From: CAYRNY01 sp964425755
Lineage (GTDB): Bacteria; Chloroflexota; Anaerolineae; Aggregatilineales; Aggregatilineaceae
NCBI GenBank assembly: GCA_964425755.1
Contig: CAYRNY010000022.1
Location: forward strand, 7,948-71,947
Reading direction: 5' to 3'
Length of the DNA: 64,000 bases
Part shown: positions 34,079 to 43,759 of the stretch, piece after piece
How the letters are laid out: the number at the start of each line of letters is the position of its first letter
Numbering within the stretch: the stretch's first letter is position 1
Program-made: the position numbers and the translations under genes
Notes under the pieces: generated by a model
Told to the model about the DNA's origin: nothing
What the model saw: the letters and a program-made list of their open reading frames with translations, nothing else
Databases searched by the model: none

Positions 34079-34696
34079 TCAACGGGCGGCTTCGCGCACG
34101 ATAGCCAGCCGGTTCAGCACCGCGGCGTTCGCGATCGCCGCGAACACGCCGCATGTCAGCAGCAGCCAGCTCGCAACCAGTACCGTGCTCAACACCCCGA
34201 TCACGATCAGGACCAGCACGATCGTGATCGTGAACAGCGGATTCTGCAGCACCATCACCAGCGCGTTACGCATCGCCCCCAGCACGCCGGGCGCGGCCAT
34301 CTCGTAGTAGATCGGCCAGGTGAAGAACAGCATCCCCAGCCAGATCACCGCCGCCACAATCCAGATCGCTTCCAGCGCCGCCACCAGCGGCGTGTCAATC
34401 CGTGCGTAGGCGATCACGTTGGTGAAGTTGATTAGGGCGAACAGCGCGTTCGCTGCGCCCCAACCCAGCGCGCGCCAGAAATTCGCCTTGAACGCGGCCC
34501 AGAACGCGGCGAGATCGGCCTCGCTTGGGTCGGTGTGTGCCAGGTGGCCGACGTACATCAACGCACTGAACGCCGCCGGGAGTGTGATCACCGGCAGGCT
34601 GAGCGCCACAAACGCCAGATTGGTCCAGATGTAGCTGTAGCCCCGGTGCTGGAAGTTCCGCAATCCGTGCCATGTGGCGCGCAGCCCCTCGATCAT
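34079..34696 (-). CDS. DUF624 / YesL-like membrane protein
   Basis: Small integral membrane protein of 205 aa with about five or six hydrophobic segments (YIWTNLAFVALSLPVITLP, AIWIVAAVIWLGMLFF, FTITIVLVLIVIGVLSTVL). YesL-like proteins are commonly last in sugar ABC operons, as here (18 bases after the permease stop), but their role is unknown. I start at ATG 34696, after the preceding permease stop; the longer frame would run through that permease gene. Confidence 0.8.
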   Translation of the reverse strand: MIEGLRATWHGLRNFQHRGYSYIWTNLAFVALSLPVITLPAAFSALMYVGHLAHTDPSEADLAAFWAAFKANFWRALGWGAANALFALINFTNVIAYARIDTPLVAALEAIWIVAAVIWLGMLFFTWPIYYEMAAPGVLGAMRNALVMVLQNPLFTITIVLVLIVIGVLSTVLVASWLLLTCGVFAAIANAAVLNRLAIVREAAR

Positions 34697-34713
34697 CGCA
34701 TCGCCCGCCTGGG

Positions 34714-35676
34714 TTATCCTTTCAGCCCGCTGTAGCTGATACCTTCCACAAAGTAACGCTGGAAGTAGAAGAAGATCAACGCCAGCGGCAGCGTCGTCAG
34801 CACCGAACCGGCCAGGAACGCGTGCCAGCGCAACGTCTCGCCATACGCGCCACGCAGGAAGGCCATCCCCAGCGGCAGCGTCCACAGCTTGCTGTTGCCG
34901 GAAAGGATCAACAGCGGCATCAGGAAGTCATTCCACGTGCCCTGGAAGCTGAAGATCGCCAGGGCCGTCAGCGCGGGAGTCGCCATCGGCAGCACGACGC
35001 GCCAGAACAGCACAAAACGGTTCGCGCCGTCCACCAGCGCCGCCTCTTCGATCTCCGTCGGGATCGACTCAAAGAATTGCTTCATCAGGAAGATGCCGAA
35101 CGCGTCCACCGAAAGCGGGATGATCAACCCCTGGTAGGTGTTCAGCATGCTCAGCTCTTTGAGGATGATGAAGCGCGGGATCAACAGCACGACCGGCGGC
35201 ACCATCATCGTGCCGAGGATCATGAAGAAGAGGACCCGGTTCCCCACAAACTTGATCCGCGCCAGCGCGTAGCCCGCCAGCGAGTCAAACGCGAGCCGCG
35301 CGATCGTCACGGAGATCGCAAAGCCAGCCGTGTTATAGAGCCAGCGTAGCAGGTTGGCGTCGAAGATCTCCTCGTAGCCTTCCAGCGTGGGATGAAACGT
35401 CAGCGGTCCGGCGACTTCATTCGCCGGGCGCGCCACGCCAGCCCGCTCGCCTTCCTCGATCGCGCAATTAACGCCGAACGGTGGCACCGGGATCACTGCG
35501 CGGGGATAGCGTTGCACGGCGGGCAGGCACTTAAACGAGTTCGTGACTGTGAACACGAACGGCAAAATCTCCAGCATTGCGAAGAGGATCAACACCGTCC
35601 AGCCAAGCGTGGCAAAAGCCACCCGCAAGGGGGAGCGCCTGGGGGTGGTCACCGCTGTTTGCGTTGCCGTAGCCAT
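34714..35676 (-). CDS. Sugar ABC transporter permease, MalG type
   Basis: Inner-membrane subunit, 320 aa. One span near residues 24-44, then an unusually long loop (about 45-105, with CLPAVQRYPRAVIPVPPFG) before the core. The docking loop is EEAALVDGANRFVLFWRVVLP, and the C-terminus QRYFVEGISYSGLKG is typical of MalG-type subunits. It lies 12 bases downstream of the partner permease. No ATPase gene is in the operon. Confidence 0.92.
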   Translation of the reverse strand: MATATQTAVTTPRRSPLRVAFATLGWTVLILFAMLEILPFVFTVTNSFKCLPAVQRYPRAVIPVPPFGVNCAIEEGERAGVARPANEVAGPLTFHPTLEGYEEIFDANLLRWLYNTAGFAISVTIARLAFDSLAGYALARIKFVGNRVLFFMILGTMMVPPVVLLIPRFIILKELSMLNTYQGLIIPLSVDAFGIFLMKQFFESIPTEIEEAALVDGANRFVLFWRVVLPMATPALTALAIFSFQGTWNDFLMPLLILSGNSKLWTLPLGMAFLRGAYGETLRWHAFLAGSVLTTLPLALIFFYFQRYFVEGISYSGLKG

Positions 35677-35688
35677 ATTACGCCCCTC

Positions 35689-36798
35689 CTAGATATTTGC
35701 GCGCTCTTGCACGACGACGCGTTGCAGCATGGTGAACGCGAAGATGATGATGAACAGCAGAATCGCGGTCGCCGCGGCCAACCCCATCGCGGAACGGTCG
35801 AACCCGTTGACATACACCATGTAGGCGATCGTGTACGTGGTTTTGGCCGGTCCCCCGCTGGAGATGACGAAGATCTGGTCGAACACCTGGAAGGTGCCGA
35901 TCAACCCCAGCGTGACGACGAAGAACGTCGTCGGGCGCAGCAACGGCACGGTGATGCGGCGGAAGATCTGCCACGCGTTCGCCCCATCGATCGCGGCGGC
36001 TTCGTATACCGAACCGGGGATGTTCTGCAGCGCGGCGAGGAAGATCACCATCATCGTGCCGATGGTGGTCCAGGTGTTGAGGATCATGATCGTCAGCATG
36101 GTGATGCTGGGGCCGCTGATCCAGTCCCAGACGGTGAGGCCAAAATACCGCGCGCTGGCCCAGTCGCCCACGCTGCGGCGCGTGACGCCGAATTCCTCCA
36201 GGAAGATATGAAAAACGCCGCGCGGGTCGTCCAGCCAGTTGATGAAATTCGCCCGTTCGTAGCCCGATATCAGGGCATCGAGCGTCGTGTTGATCAGCCC
36301 GCCCCGGTAGAACATCCACATGAAAATGATCGAGATGACCACCGATGACGTGATCGAGGGAAAATAAAACGCGGTGCGGAAAAAGCCTTTTGCTTTCAGC
36401 CAGCGCTGGTTGACCAGCACCGCCAGGATCAATGCCAGGACGGTCTGGGTAGGTACGACGCCGAGCACGTAGTAGGTCGTGTTCTTGAGCGCGGTGAAGA
36501 AGTCGCGCTGGCGGATGGTCGCCTTGACGATGCGCCCGTCTTCCTCGTGCTGGCCTTGCAGCAGATCGCGATAGTTATCCAGCCCCACGAATTCATACGC
36601 CCCTTCGTCAAACACAGGGGTGATGCCATTCCAGTCCGTAAAGCTGATGTAAACCGCCGCACCGATGGGGATGATCAAAAACCCCAGGAAGATGATCAGC
36701 GCCGGTGTCATGAAAAGATACCCCGCCAGCGCATCCTGCCGCTTGCGCGCCGCCTGGGACATGACGCGGCGCTGCTTAGGGACCGTGATTCCGGTCAT
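35689..36798 (-). CDS. Sugar ABC transporter permease, MalF type
   Basis: Inner-membrane subunit, 369 aa, start ATG 36798 behind AGGAG. Core motifs: [23 protein letters not shown], docking loop [21 protein letters not shown], then [20 protein letters not shown] periplasmic insertion (about 80-110, [20 protein letters not shown]) is longer than usual. Pairs with the MalG-type subunit downstream. Confidence 0.92.
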   Translation of the reverse strand: MTGITVPKQRRVMSQAARKRQDALAGYLFMTPALIIFLGFLIIPIGAAVYISFTDWNGITPVFDEGAYEFVGLDNYRDLLQGQHEEDGRIVKATIRQRDFFTALKNTTYYVLGVVPTQTVLALILAVLVNQRWLKAKGFFRTAFYFPSITSSVVISIIFMWMFYRGGLINTTLDALISGYERANFINWLDDPRGVFHIFLEEFGVTRRSVGDWASARYFGLTVWDWISGPSITMLTIMILNTWTTIGTMMVIFLAALQNIPGSVYEAAAIDGANAWQIFRRITVPLLRPTTFFVVTLGLIGTFQVFDQIFVISSGGPAKTTYTIAYMVYVNGFDRSAMGLAAATAILLFIIIFAFTMLQRVVVQERANI

Positions 36799-36836
36799 GC
36801 GACCAAACTCCTGTCACTAACCTGACGTGAATGGGG

Positions 36837-36864
36837 ATGCGCCCTCGCCGGGGCGAGAGCGCAT
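36837..36864 (-). terminator. GC-rich hairpin between binding-protein and permease genes
   Basis: ATGCGCCCTCGCC (36837-36849) pairs with GGCGAGAGCGCAT (36852-36864) with one mismatch in 13 positions. It lies 19 bases after the binding-protein stop, with no T-run. Likely processing or attenuation site. Confidence 0.6.
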
Positions 36865-36883
36865 CGTTCGCATGACGTGGTGT

Positions 36884-38125
36884 TTAGCGGGCGAGCACTT
36901 CTTCCGCGACTGCCGCCGTTTCGATGATCACGTCCTCGGGCAGATACTGGCCCTCAAACGCCAGTTGCAGGCCGGCATTGAACGTGTCAAACACGTCGCC
37001 GAACCCGACCGGGAACTGCCACTGGTGGGCGTAATCCGCCCCGGCCAGGAAGCCCGCCGCGTATTCCTCGCCGCGCGCCTCAAGCCAGATGTCCGCCGCG
37101 CTCATCGCCGGCGGGACCACGCCGAAGCCTTCTTCAGCGATCATCGCGGAGCCTTCCGGCCCGGTCAGGAAGTTCACCAGTTGCCACGATTCATCGGGGT
37201 GGTCGTTCTGCGCGGCCACGCCGTAGCACACGGTGAAGACCATCGTCGCGCGGCCACCATCCGGGTGCGTCGGCAGTTCAGTCACGCCCCAGTTCAGCTC
37301 GGGGAACTGCTCCAGCAGGTAGTTGATCACCCAGTTGCCTTCCATCGCCATCGCGACGCGGCCCTGGCCGAACGCCTCACCGCCCCAACCGGCGTCAATC
37401 ATCGACGGCGGGCCGGCGATGCCGTCTTCCGCCATGCCGACGTAGAACTCAAGCGCCTCGCGCGCCTCGTCGCTGTCCAGCGTGACCTCGGTCCAGTCCT
37501 CGTTGAGCACCGAGCCGCCGGCCTGGTACAGGAACGGCAGCCAGCGTTCGAAGTTCGGCGGGGTCACCAGGCCCAGCACGACATTGCCGTCTTCGTCCTC
37601 GCCCGTCAGCGCTTCAGCCGCCGCGCGCAGATCGTCCCAGGTCCAGTCCGGCGTCGGGTAGTCCAGCCCCGCCGCGTCGAACAGGTCCTTGTTGTACTGC
37701 AGCGCCATCACGGAGAAGTCCTTGGGCGGGCAATAGAGCGTGTCCTCGTAGGTGAACACGTCCAGCAGTGAGGGATAGTGATCGTCGAGATTCTCGATCT
37801 TGCCCTCACCGCTCGCCAGCACCCCGGCTTCCGCCCAGTCGGGCAGCTTGGAGCTGTCGACATAGAACACGTTGGGCGGGTCGCCGCTGGCGAACGCCGC
37901 CTGGATCGTCGGATCGTACTCGGGCACCAGGTTGATGTTCACGCTGATATCGGGGTTGGCTTCCATGAACGCGTCAACCTGCGCCATCAGCGCGTCGTTC
38001 TCTTCCTGCGACGATGACCAGCCCATCAGGGTGATCTCAACCCCCTGGCGGGCCAGCGTCGCGCCCGCGCCGGACATCACCAGCGCCAGGACAACGATCA
38101 GGGTAAGGATGTAAGCCTTACGCAT
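36884..38125 (-). CDS. Extracellular solute-binding protein, sugar ABC transporter (family 1)
   Basis: Receptor of 413 aa with a Sec signal peptide (MRKAYILTLIVVLALVMSG). Mature features: EITLMGWSSSQEENDALMAQVDAFMEANP (residues given in part), DNNP-type sugar-protein pattern, and QGRVAMAMEGNWVINYL, shared by family-1 oligosaccharide-binding proteins. ATG 38125 follows AGGAGTG. First gene of the operon with two permeases and a YesL-like protein. Proximity to a GH65 phosphorylase suggests an alpha-linked disaccharide such as kojibiose, nigerose, maltose or trehalose. Confidence 0.9.
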   Translation of the reverse strand: MRKAYILTLIVVLALVMSGAGATLARQGVEITLMGWSSSQEENDALMAQVDAFMEANPDISVNINLVPEYDPTIQAAFASGDPPNVFYVDSSKLPDWAEAGVLASGEGKIENLDDHYPSLLDVFTYEDTLYCPPKDFSVMALQYNKDLFDAAGLDYPTPDWTWDDLRAAAEALTGEDEDGNVVLGLVTPPNFERWLPFLYQAGGSVLNEDWTEVTLDSDEAREALEFYVGMAEDGIAGPPSMIDAGWGGEAFGQGRVAMAMEGNWVINYLLEQFPELNWGVTELPTHPDGGRATMVFTVCYGVAAQNDHPDESWQLVNFLTGPEGSAMIAEEGFGVVPPAMSAADIWLEARGEEYAAGFLAGADYAHQWQFPVGFGDVFDTFNAGLQLAFEGQYLPEDVIIETAAVAEEVLAR

Positions 38126-38160
38126 TTTTCACACTCCTGTTAAACTATTCTCGGTCCGGT

Positions 38161-38247
38161 GCATCCCAACGTGTTGATCTCAGGTTCGCTTAGCACTTGC
38201 CTGGGCAGAACTGGCCGGTTCTGCTTGTGATCACACGCGTGGGATGC
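38161..38247. repeat. Nested inverted repeats upstream of the sugar binding-protein gene
   Basis: Outer arms at 38161-38179 and 38229-38247 are imperfect inverted copies (GCATCCCA...GTG-GATC). Inside, 38205-38224 is a near-perfect 20-base palindrome (GCAGAAC...GTTCTGC). The block lies between the GH65 gene stop and the next binding-protein start. It could act as terminator for one and operator for the other. Confidence 0.55.
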
Positions 38248-38309
38248 GCCTTTTTCATATCCTGCGAACGAACGATTGAACCGGTAAACCAAACGCGAAA
38301 CCCGTCACA

Positions 38310-41168
38310 TTACAGTTTTATGATGCGTGCTTCACCTCCTTGTCGAACGTCGACCTGGTACGTCGCGCCACGATAGCGAATGGAAAACTGCACGCGCTGC
38401 CAGTGCGCGGGCAGGCGCGGGCGCAGCGTCAGCCCGTCGTCGGTCAGCCGCAGACCGGCAAACCCGAAGGCCACTGCCTGCCACAGGCCGCCTGCCGAGG
38501 CAGCGTGAATCCCGTCGCCCGCATTCCCACGTATGTCGCGCAGGTCGGCGCGGGCGGCGAGCATGAAGTGTTCGTATGCTTCGTCGGGTCGGTCCATCTC
38601 GCACGCAGCCCAGGCGTGGAAGCTCGGCCCCAATGACGACCCGTACTGGTGATCGGTGATCGGCATGTAGGCGTCCCAGTTGGCCTGCCACGTCTTGTGG
38701 TCGTAGGCGTCGCGGAACAGGCACAGCAGCATGATCACGTCGGCTTGCTTGAGAATCTGGGTCCTGTTCGCGCCGTCGATCCCCAGCACGAGCTGCATCG
38801 ACTCATCCGTCTCGCGGATGCGCGCCGGGTCGATGCGGTCGAGTTCAAAAAAGCCCTCGAACTGCTCAAACAGGCCCGTCTCGGGATCGTAGGGGATGAT
38901 CACGTGCGCGATCACGTCGCGCCAGTGATCCAGGCGCTGCGGCGTCAGGTCCAGCGCGGCGCGGAGTTCGCGTGCCTTGTCCGGCGCGTGCGCCTCCAGC
39001 CACGCCAGCACATCGAGCGCCTTCTGCAGGTGCCACTGCGCCATGCGGTTGGTGTAGGCGTTGTTGTCTACGTGTTCGTGCCACTCATCCGGCCCCATTA
39101 CGTCGCGGAAGGCATAGCGGTGCTCGCCATGGCTGACTTCCAGTTCGGCACGGTCGGCCCAGAACCGCGCCGTGTCCAGGATGATCTCCGCGCCGTAATC
39201 GCGCATGAACGCGTCATCTCCGGTCACCCGCCAGTACTGGTCGACCGCGTAGGCGATATCGGCGCTGATGTGAATCTGGATGTCGCCGGTCCAGATGCGG
39301 ATCAGCTTCTTGCCTTCGAAATCCGGGACCCACTTCGGGGTGGTTTCGTCGCCCGTCGCCGCGCTTTCCCAGGCGTACTGCGCGCCTTCGTAGCCGTTTT
39401 CCGCCGCCTTACGCCGCGCGCCGGGCAGGGTGTGGTAACGGTACAGCAGCAGGTTGCGTGCCAGGTGCGGCTGGGTGTAGGTGAACATCGGGACGATGAA
39501 GATCTCCGTATCCCAGAAGACATGCCCCCGGTACCCCAACCCGCTGAGCGTCTTGGCCCCGATGCTCACCCGGTCATCGTGCTGCGGCGCGGCGATCAGC
39601 AGCTGGTAGATGTTGAACCGGATCGCGATCTGCGCCTCGGTGTCGCCTTCGATCACCACGTCGCTGTGCTCCCACAGGGGCGACCACGCCGCGATGTGCT
39701 CGGCTTTCAGCGCGTCATAGGCCAGCCCGTCCAGTTCGGCCAGCGCCCGCCCGACGACATCGGCGGCGTTCGCGTCCCGGTCGCGGCTGGCGGTGTAGCT
39801 GACCAGCTTGTCGACCTGGAGCGTCTGGCCCGGTGGCACGGTCTGCGTGATGCGCGCGCGCGGGTGGTCGGGGCACTGCTGGTACGCGATCCCGGCTTCC
39901 GGCGAGGCGCTCACGCGGGCTGCCGACGCCAGTTCGAGCTCGCTGTGCCGCGTGCGGCTGTGCAGCCAGAGCACCCCGTCGTCAGACTGCCCCTGCGCGA
40001 GGTGGTGCCAGTGCAGCAAGTCTTCGTTCGCTACAAAGCCGTCGATGCCGGTCGCAACGGTGATATCGCACGCCCGGTCGACGGGGGTGATCAGCACGCG
40101 CAGCGCCGCGACGTGCTCGCGTGCGTAGCTGGCGAAGCGCTCAAACGTCAGGTCGAGCAGCGTCCCGTCGGGGGCCTGCCAGCGCACGTGGCGCAGCAGC
40201 ACCCCGCTGCGCAGGTCAAGCGCGCGGCGGAACAGCAAGCACGTACCCTGATCCAGCCGGTAAAGCTGGCCGTTCACATGGATCGTCATATCCAGCCAGT
40301 TGGGCAGGTTCGCCAGTTCCGTATAGACGATCGGCATGTCATCGAACACACCATGCGCCAGCGTCAGCGGGTGGTCGCCGGGATGCCCTTCCTCCAGGCT
40401 GCCCCGGCTGCAAAAATAGCCGTTGCCGGTGGTGAAGATCGTCTCGCGGTGATGCTGTTCAGCCGGGTCGAAATGCGCGTGCAGCTCGACCCAGTACGGG
40501 TCTACCTGGGCAGCGGCTTGCAGGTCGGCCAGCGTCACGGACTCCAGGCTGTCGTAACGCGCACCATACCAGCCGGCGAGCGCGGCGAAGCGTTCCTGCG
40601 GCCCCAACGCCAGCGCGGGCATGCCGGCAGCCAGCGCCGCTTCGATCCCCGCCGCCGCGTCCTCCACGACCAGGCATTCCGCCGGCGCGACGCCCAACCG
40701 GGCCGCCGCGCAGCGGAACAGGTCCGGGGCCGGTTTCTGGCGCGTGACGCTGCTGCCGTCCACCAGCGCCGCCAGACGCCCCGCGATGCCCAGCCGTTCC
40801 ACCACATCGGGCGCGTTGCGGCTAGCCGAGGCCACCGCGTAACGGATGTTCGCCCGATCAAGTGCGTCCAGCAGCCGCGTGACCCCCGGTAACAGGTCAT
40901 CAGGCGTGACCTGCTCCAACGACGCGCGATAATACCCGTTCTTGCGCGCCATCAATTCCTGCATGCGTGGTTCCGGCAGTTCGCGCCCTTTGAGCAACCG
41001 CCGTAGCGATTCCCGCCGCGATACGCCGCGCAACTGCTCGTTATCTGCGCGTGTGAACGGCAGGCCCTCTTCATCCGCGAGCCGCTTCCAGGCCCGGTAA
41101 TGATATTCCGCCGTATCGGTAATGACCCCATCGAGGTCAAAGATCACTGCCTTGAGCGTCTCAGACAT
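38310..41168 (-). CDS. Fusion of beta-phosphoglucomutase and GH65 disaccharide phosphorylase
   Basis: Two-domain cytoplasmic enzyme, 952 aa. Residues about 1-225 are a HAD-type beta-phosphoglucomutase: FDLDGVITDT with nucleophile Asp11 and Asp13, RGVSRRESL, SASRNAP, KPAPDLFRCAAARL and VVEDAAAGIEAA. From about 230 on it is a GH65 phosphorylase: HFDPAEQHHRETIFTTGNGY, HVFWDTEIFIVPMF and, near residue 694, VMGPDEWHEHVDNNAY with the catalytic Glu. GH65 enzymes cleave trehalose, maltose, kojibiose or nigerose with phosphate, giving beta-glucose-1-phosphate, which the first domain turns into glucose-6-phosphate. ATG 41168 has AGGTGGAAGG upstream; the lacI stop is 12 bases away. Confidence 0.93.
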   Translation of the reverse strand: MSETLKAVIFDLDGVITDTAEYHYRAWKRLADEEGLPFTRADNEQLRGVSRRESLRRLLKGRELPEPRMQELMARKNGYYRASLEQVTPDDLLPGVTRLLDALDRANIRYAVASASRNAPDVVERLGIAGRLAALVDGSSVTRQKPAPDLFRCAAARLGVAPAECLVVEDAAAGIEAALAAGMPALALGPQERFAALAGWYGARYDSLESVTLADLQAAAQVDPYWVELHAHFDPAEQHHRETIFTTGNGYFCSRGSLEEGHPGDHPLTLAHGVFDDMPIVYTELANLPNWLDMTIHVNGQLYRLDQGTCLLFRRALDLRSGVLLRHVRWQAPDGTLLDLTFERFASYAREHVAALRVLITPVDRACDITVATGIDGFVANEDLLHWHHLAQGQSDDGVLWLHSRTRHSELELASAARVSASPEAGIAYQQCPDHPRARITQTVPPGQTLQVDKLVSYTASRDRDANAADVVGRALAELDGLAYDALKAEHIAAWSPLWEHSDVVIEGDTEAQIAIRFNIYQLLIAAPQHDDRVSIGAKTLSGLGYRGHVFWDTEIFIVPMFTYTQPHLARNLLLYRYHTLPGARRKAAENGYEGAQYAWESAATGDETTPKWVPDFEGKKLIRIWTGDIQIHISADIAYAVDQYWRVTGDDAFMRDYGAEIILDTARFWADRAELEVSHGEHRYAFRDVMGPDEWHEHVDNNAYTNRMAQWHLQKALDVLAWLEAHAPDKARELRAALDLTPQRLDHWRDVIAHVIIPYDPETGLFEQFEGFFELDRIDPARIRETDESMQLVLGIDGANRTQILKQADVIMLLCLFRDAYDHKTWQANWDAYMPITDHQYGSSLGPSFHAWAACEMDRPDEAYEHFMLAARADLRDIRGNAGDGIHAASAGGLWQAVAFGFAGLRLTDDGLTLRPRLPAHWQRVQFSIRYRGATYQVDVRQGGEARIIKL

Positions 41169-41180
41169 GCAGCCTTCCAC

Positions 41181-42215
41181 CTACGCGTTACAGTAGCCTT
41201 GACTTGATTCGCGGATCACCAGTTCGGAGGGCAGCAGAATTTGCTGCTCTTTCGGTGTTTCCCCTTCGAGCAGGCGAACCAGCAATTCCACCACGTGCTG
41301 CCCGACATCCCAGGCCGGCTGGCCGATCGATGTCAGGCTCGGTTTGAGATAGCTTGCCACAGGGGTGTTATCAAACCCGATCACCGCGACATCCCGGCCC
41401 ACCGCTAACCCGTTCTCTTCGATCGCGCGCATGGCACCGATGGCGATCAGGTCCAGCATGGTCACGACGGCGGTCGGGCGCTGCGGTTCCGGCAGCGCGA
41501 GCAAGCGGCACAGCGCCGTATAGCCGTAGTCGTAATCGCTCTCCCCGCGCACGATCCATTCAGGATCGATCGGCAGTCCCGCCGCTTCCATCCCCTCGGT
41601 GTACCCTGACAGGCGCTCGTTGCCGACGCGGGACTGCTCCGGCCAAGCCAGCGCGGCGATGCGTTCGTGTCCCTGGGCGACCAGGTGCTCAACCGCCTGG
41701 CGCATGCCGGTGCGCCCTTCGACATCGACATAAGGGAAGGGTTGCTCGCTTTGGGTCCGGCCAAACGCGACCAGCGGCACATCCAGCTTTTGCAGGATCG
41801 GAATACGCGGATCGTTGTATTCCATGCCGGAGAGGATGAAGCCGTCCACGCGCCCGGTAACGACCAGGTCGCGGTAGGTTTCGGCGCGTTCTGCACCTTC
41901 GCCCTGCGGGAACAGCAAAATGTGGTAGCCGTATGTCTCCGCCGCATCGACGATGCTCTGCTCGAACTGTTCGAGCACGGGGTTGAAGTACCCCTGGCGG
42001 TCCGGCTGCCAGGAATAGCCGATGAGGTGGCTGGCCCGGGTGCGGAGATTGCGCGCGGCGACGTTGGGACGGTAGCCCAGCGTTTCGACGGCGCTGTAGA
42101 TGCGCTCGCGGACTTCAGGCGTGACCTGCTTCTGTCCGCGCAGCACCTTCGACACCGTCTGGTAGCTCACGCGCGCGTGTTTCGCGACGTCTTTAAGCGT
42201 AACTTTCTTCGCCAT
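41181..42215 (-). CDS. LacI-family transcriptional regulator of the GH65 operon
   Basis: Repressor of 344 aa. HTH VTLKDVAKHARVSYQTVSKV (residues 5-24), hinge GYRPNVAARNLRTR, then effector domain (HLIGYSW to IGQPAWDVGQHVVELL). ATG 42215 begins just before the HTH; a GTG seven codons upstream is less likely. It is 12 bases upstream of the GH65 fusion gene, so the two are co-transcribed. The palindrome at 42249-42264 is the likely autoregulatory operator. Confidence 0.93.
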   Translation of the reverse strand: MAKKVTLKDVAKHARVSYQTVSKVLRGQKQVTPEVRERIYSAVETLGYRPNVAARNLRTRASHLIGYSWQPDRQGYFNPVLEQFEQSIVDAAETYGYHILLFPQGEGAERAETYRDLVVTGRVDGFILSGMEYNDPRIPILQKLDVPLVAFGRTQSEQPFPYVDVEGRTGMRQAVEHLVAQGHERIAALAWPEQSRVGNERLSGYTEGMEAAGLPIDPEWIVRGESDYDYGYTALCRLLALPEPQRPTAVVTMLDLIAIGAMRAIEENGLAVGRDVAVIGFDNTPVASYLKPSLTSIGQPAWDVGQHVVELLVRLLEGETPKEQQILLPSELVIRESSQGYCNA

Positions 42216-42248
42216 TGAGAAAACTCTTGAAAACACAATGTTGCACCT

Positions 42249-42264
42249 GGGCGAACGTTCGCCC
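42249..42264. promoter_or_regulatory. LacI-type operator upstream of lacI-GH65
   Basis: GGGCGAACGTTCGCCC is a perfect 16-base palindrome with the central CG typical of LacI operators. It is 33 bases upstream of the regulator start. A related half-site (GCGAACG) lies at about 38262 upstream of the sugar binding-protein gene, which could be part of the same regulon. Confidence 0.75.
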
Positions 42265-42471
42265 TATTTGCATTAAAAACTATTTTGCAGGTGTTGTCAA
42301 GAGCCTGTCGCCAATTTTTTTTCGCCGGATATCAGCGGTTCTCGATGCGCTCGATCATGCGCCCATCGCGCTTGGCCTTCAAGATCAGCGTGACGCGGCC
42401 ATCGGGCAGGCGCTCACGCTTGATCAAGCGGTGCTCACCGTCGCAGCACGCCAGGTCGCCCGCGTGCTTCC

Positions 42472-43527
42472 TTATTCCACGCCGCGCCAGTCGTCAAGGA
42501 TCACCGCCTCCCACCGCCCGGAGCTGGCCGAACGATAGGCCGCGTCCATGATGGCGTTGACGACGTAACCGTCGTAGAACGTTTCGCGGGGCGCGCGCCC
42601 GGCTTCGAGCGCATCGAGCATGTCGGCGAACATGGCGGTGTTGCCCAGCGCACCGCCCTCGTCGCCGACGGGGAAGACCCAGCCCGCGCCGTGTTCGGAC
42701 TTCTCGGCCACGTCGCCCACTTCACCGGTAGCGGTGTACATCTCGAACCCGGTGCGCAGCCAGTGATTGAGCCAGATCGTGCCCTCGGTGCCCGTGACCT
42801 CGTCGCGCAGGTCCATCCCGCCGCGAAAGGCCCAGCTTGCCTCGAACTGGCCGATCGCGCCGTTGGCATACCGCACCAGCCCGACCGCGTGGTCTTCGGC
42901 AGGGATGGGGTGCACCTGGGTCGCAGCCCAGCACATCACCTCCAGCGGTTGGATGTCCTTGCCGATGAAGCTGCGCCCGACCGCGATGCAGTGGCTGCCC
43001 AGGTCGATGATCGCGCCGCCGCCGGCCTGTTCGCGGTCCCAGAACCAGTCGCTGTGCGGGCCACCGTGCGCCGCGCGCGAGCGTGCCCACAGCACGCGCC
43101 CGATCGCCCCTTCGCGCACTGCCGCCAGCGCCTTGAGCGTTTTGGGCGCGTAGACCAGGTCCTCCAGGTAGCCGTGAAAAACGCCCGCGCGCTCGACACG
43201 GTCGAGCATGCGCCGTGCTTCGGTGGCGTCGCGGCCCAGCGGCTTGGTACATAGCACGGCTTTGCCACACGCTGCGGCCAGCTCTACCGCTTGCTCGTGC
43301 AGGTGGTTCGGAAGCCCGACCACAACGACGCCGGTGTCGGGATGTTCGATCGCTGCGTTCAGGTCGGTCGTCCAGACGGGGGCGTTCCATTCGCTGGCGA
43401 ACTGCCGCGCGCGGCTCTCGCGCCGGGAATACACAACCGCCACCTGATCGCGGCTGCGTGTGTGTTGCAGGGCCTGCGTATAGGCGGCGCTGATCAACCC
43501 GGTGCCCAGCATGGTAATTCTCTGCAT
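42472..43527 (-). CDS. Gfo/Idh/MocA-family oxidoreductase (third)
   Basis: NAD(P)-dependent sugar dehydrogenase-like protein, 351 aa. Rossmann motif [13 protein letters not shown] (residues 4-16). The catalytic EKP is TKP here (LCTKPLGRD). The C-terminal domain holds [22 protein letters not shown] 43527 has AGGAG at nine bases. It precedes the lacI-GH65 genes, separated by about 250 bases, so it may have its own control. GTGTA-CTA-TACAC at 43598-43610 upstream is a small inverted repeat near a possible -10. Confidence 0.9.
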   Translation of the reverse strand: MQRITMLGTGLISAAYTQALQHTRSRDQVAVVYSRRESRARQFASEWNAPVWTTDLNAAIEHPDTGVVVVGLPNHLHEQAVELAAACGKAVLCTKPLGRDATEARRMLDRVERAGVFHGYLEDLVYAPKTLKALAAVREGAIGRVLWARSRAAHGGPHSDWFWDREQAGGGAIIDLGSHCIAVGRSFIGKDIQPLEVMCWAATQVHPIPAEDHAVGLVRYANGAIGQFEASWAFRGGMDLRDEVTGTEGTIWLNHWLRTGFEMYTATGEVGDVAEKSEHGAGWVFPVGDEGGALGNTAMFADMLDALEAGRAPRETFYDGYVVNAIMDAAYRSASSGRWEAVILDDWRGVE

Positions 43528-43759
43528 CGTGTCGCTCTCCTGTCGTGCGGGGCCGCGCCTGTGCTCGACAGGACACCGCACGGCTCCTTCGTTCCAGGTG
43601 TACTATACACCGCTTCGCGCTGCTGTGCGGCAACTGCATGGGGACGTGTTACCGCGCCGCGTTGGTTTTCTGGGCCAATGCCGGATCAGTGAGCGGGGCT
43701 GGGAATTTGCCGGGGTTGTGCCGCTGCAACGTGTGATGATGCTACCGTGCCGGGGAACC

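Noticed and set aside
38649..40892. 747-codon plus-strand frame opposite the GH65 fusion
   Set aside because: The opposite frame has both catalytic domains with intact motifs; this frame shows only high-GC composition bias.
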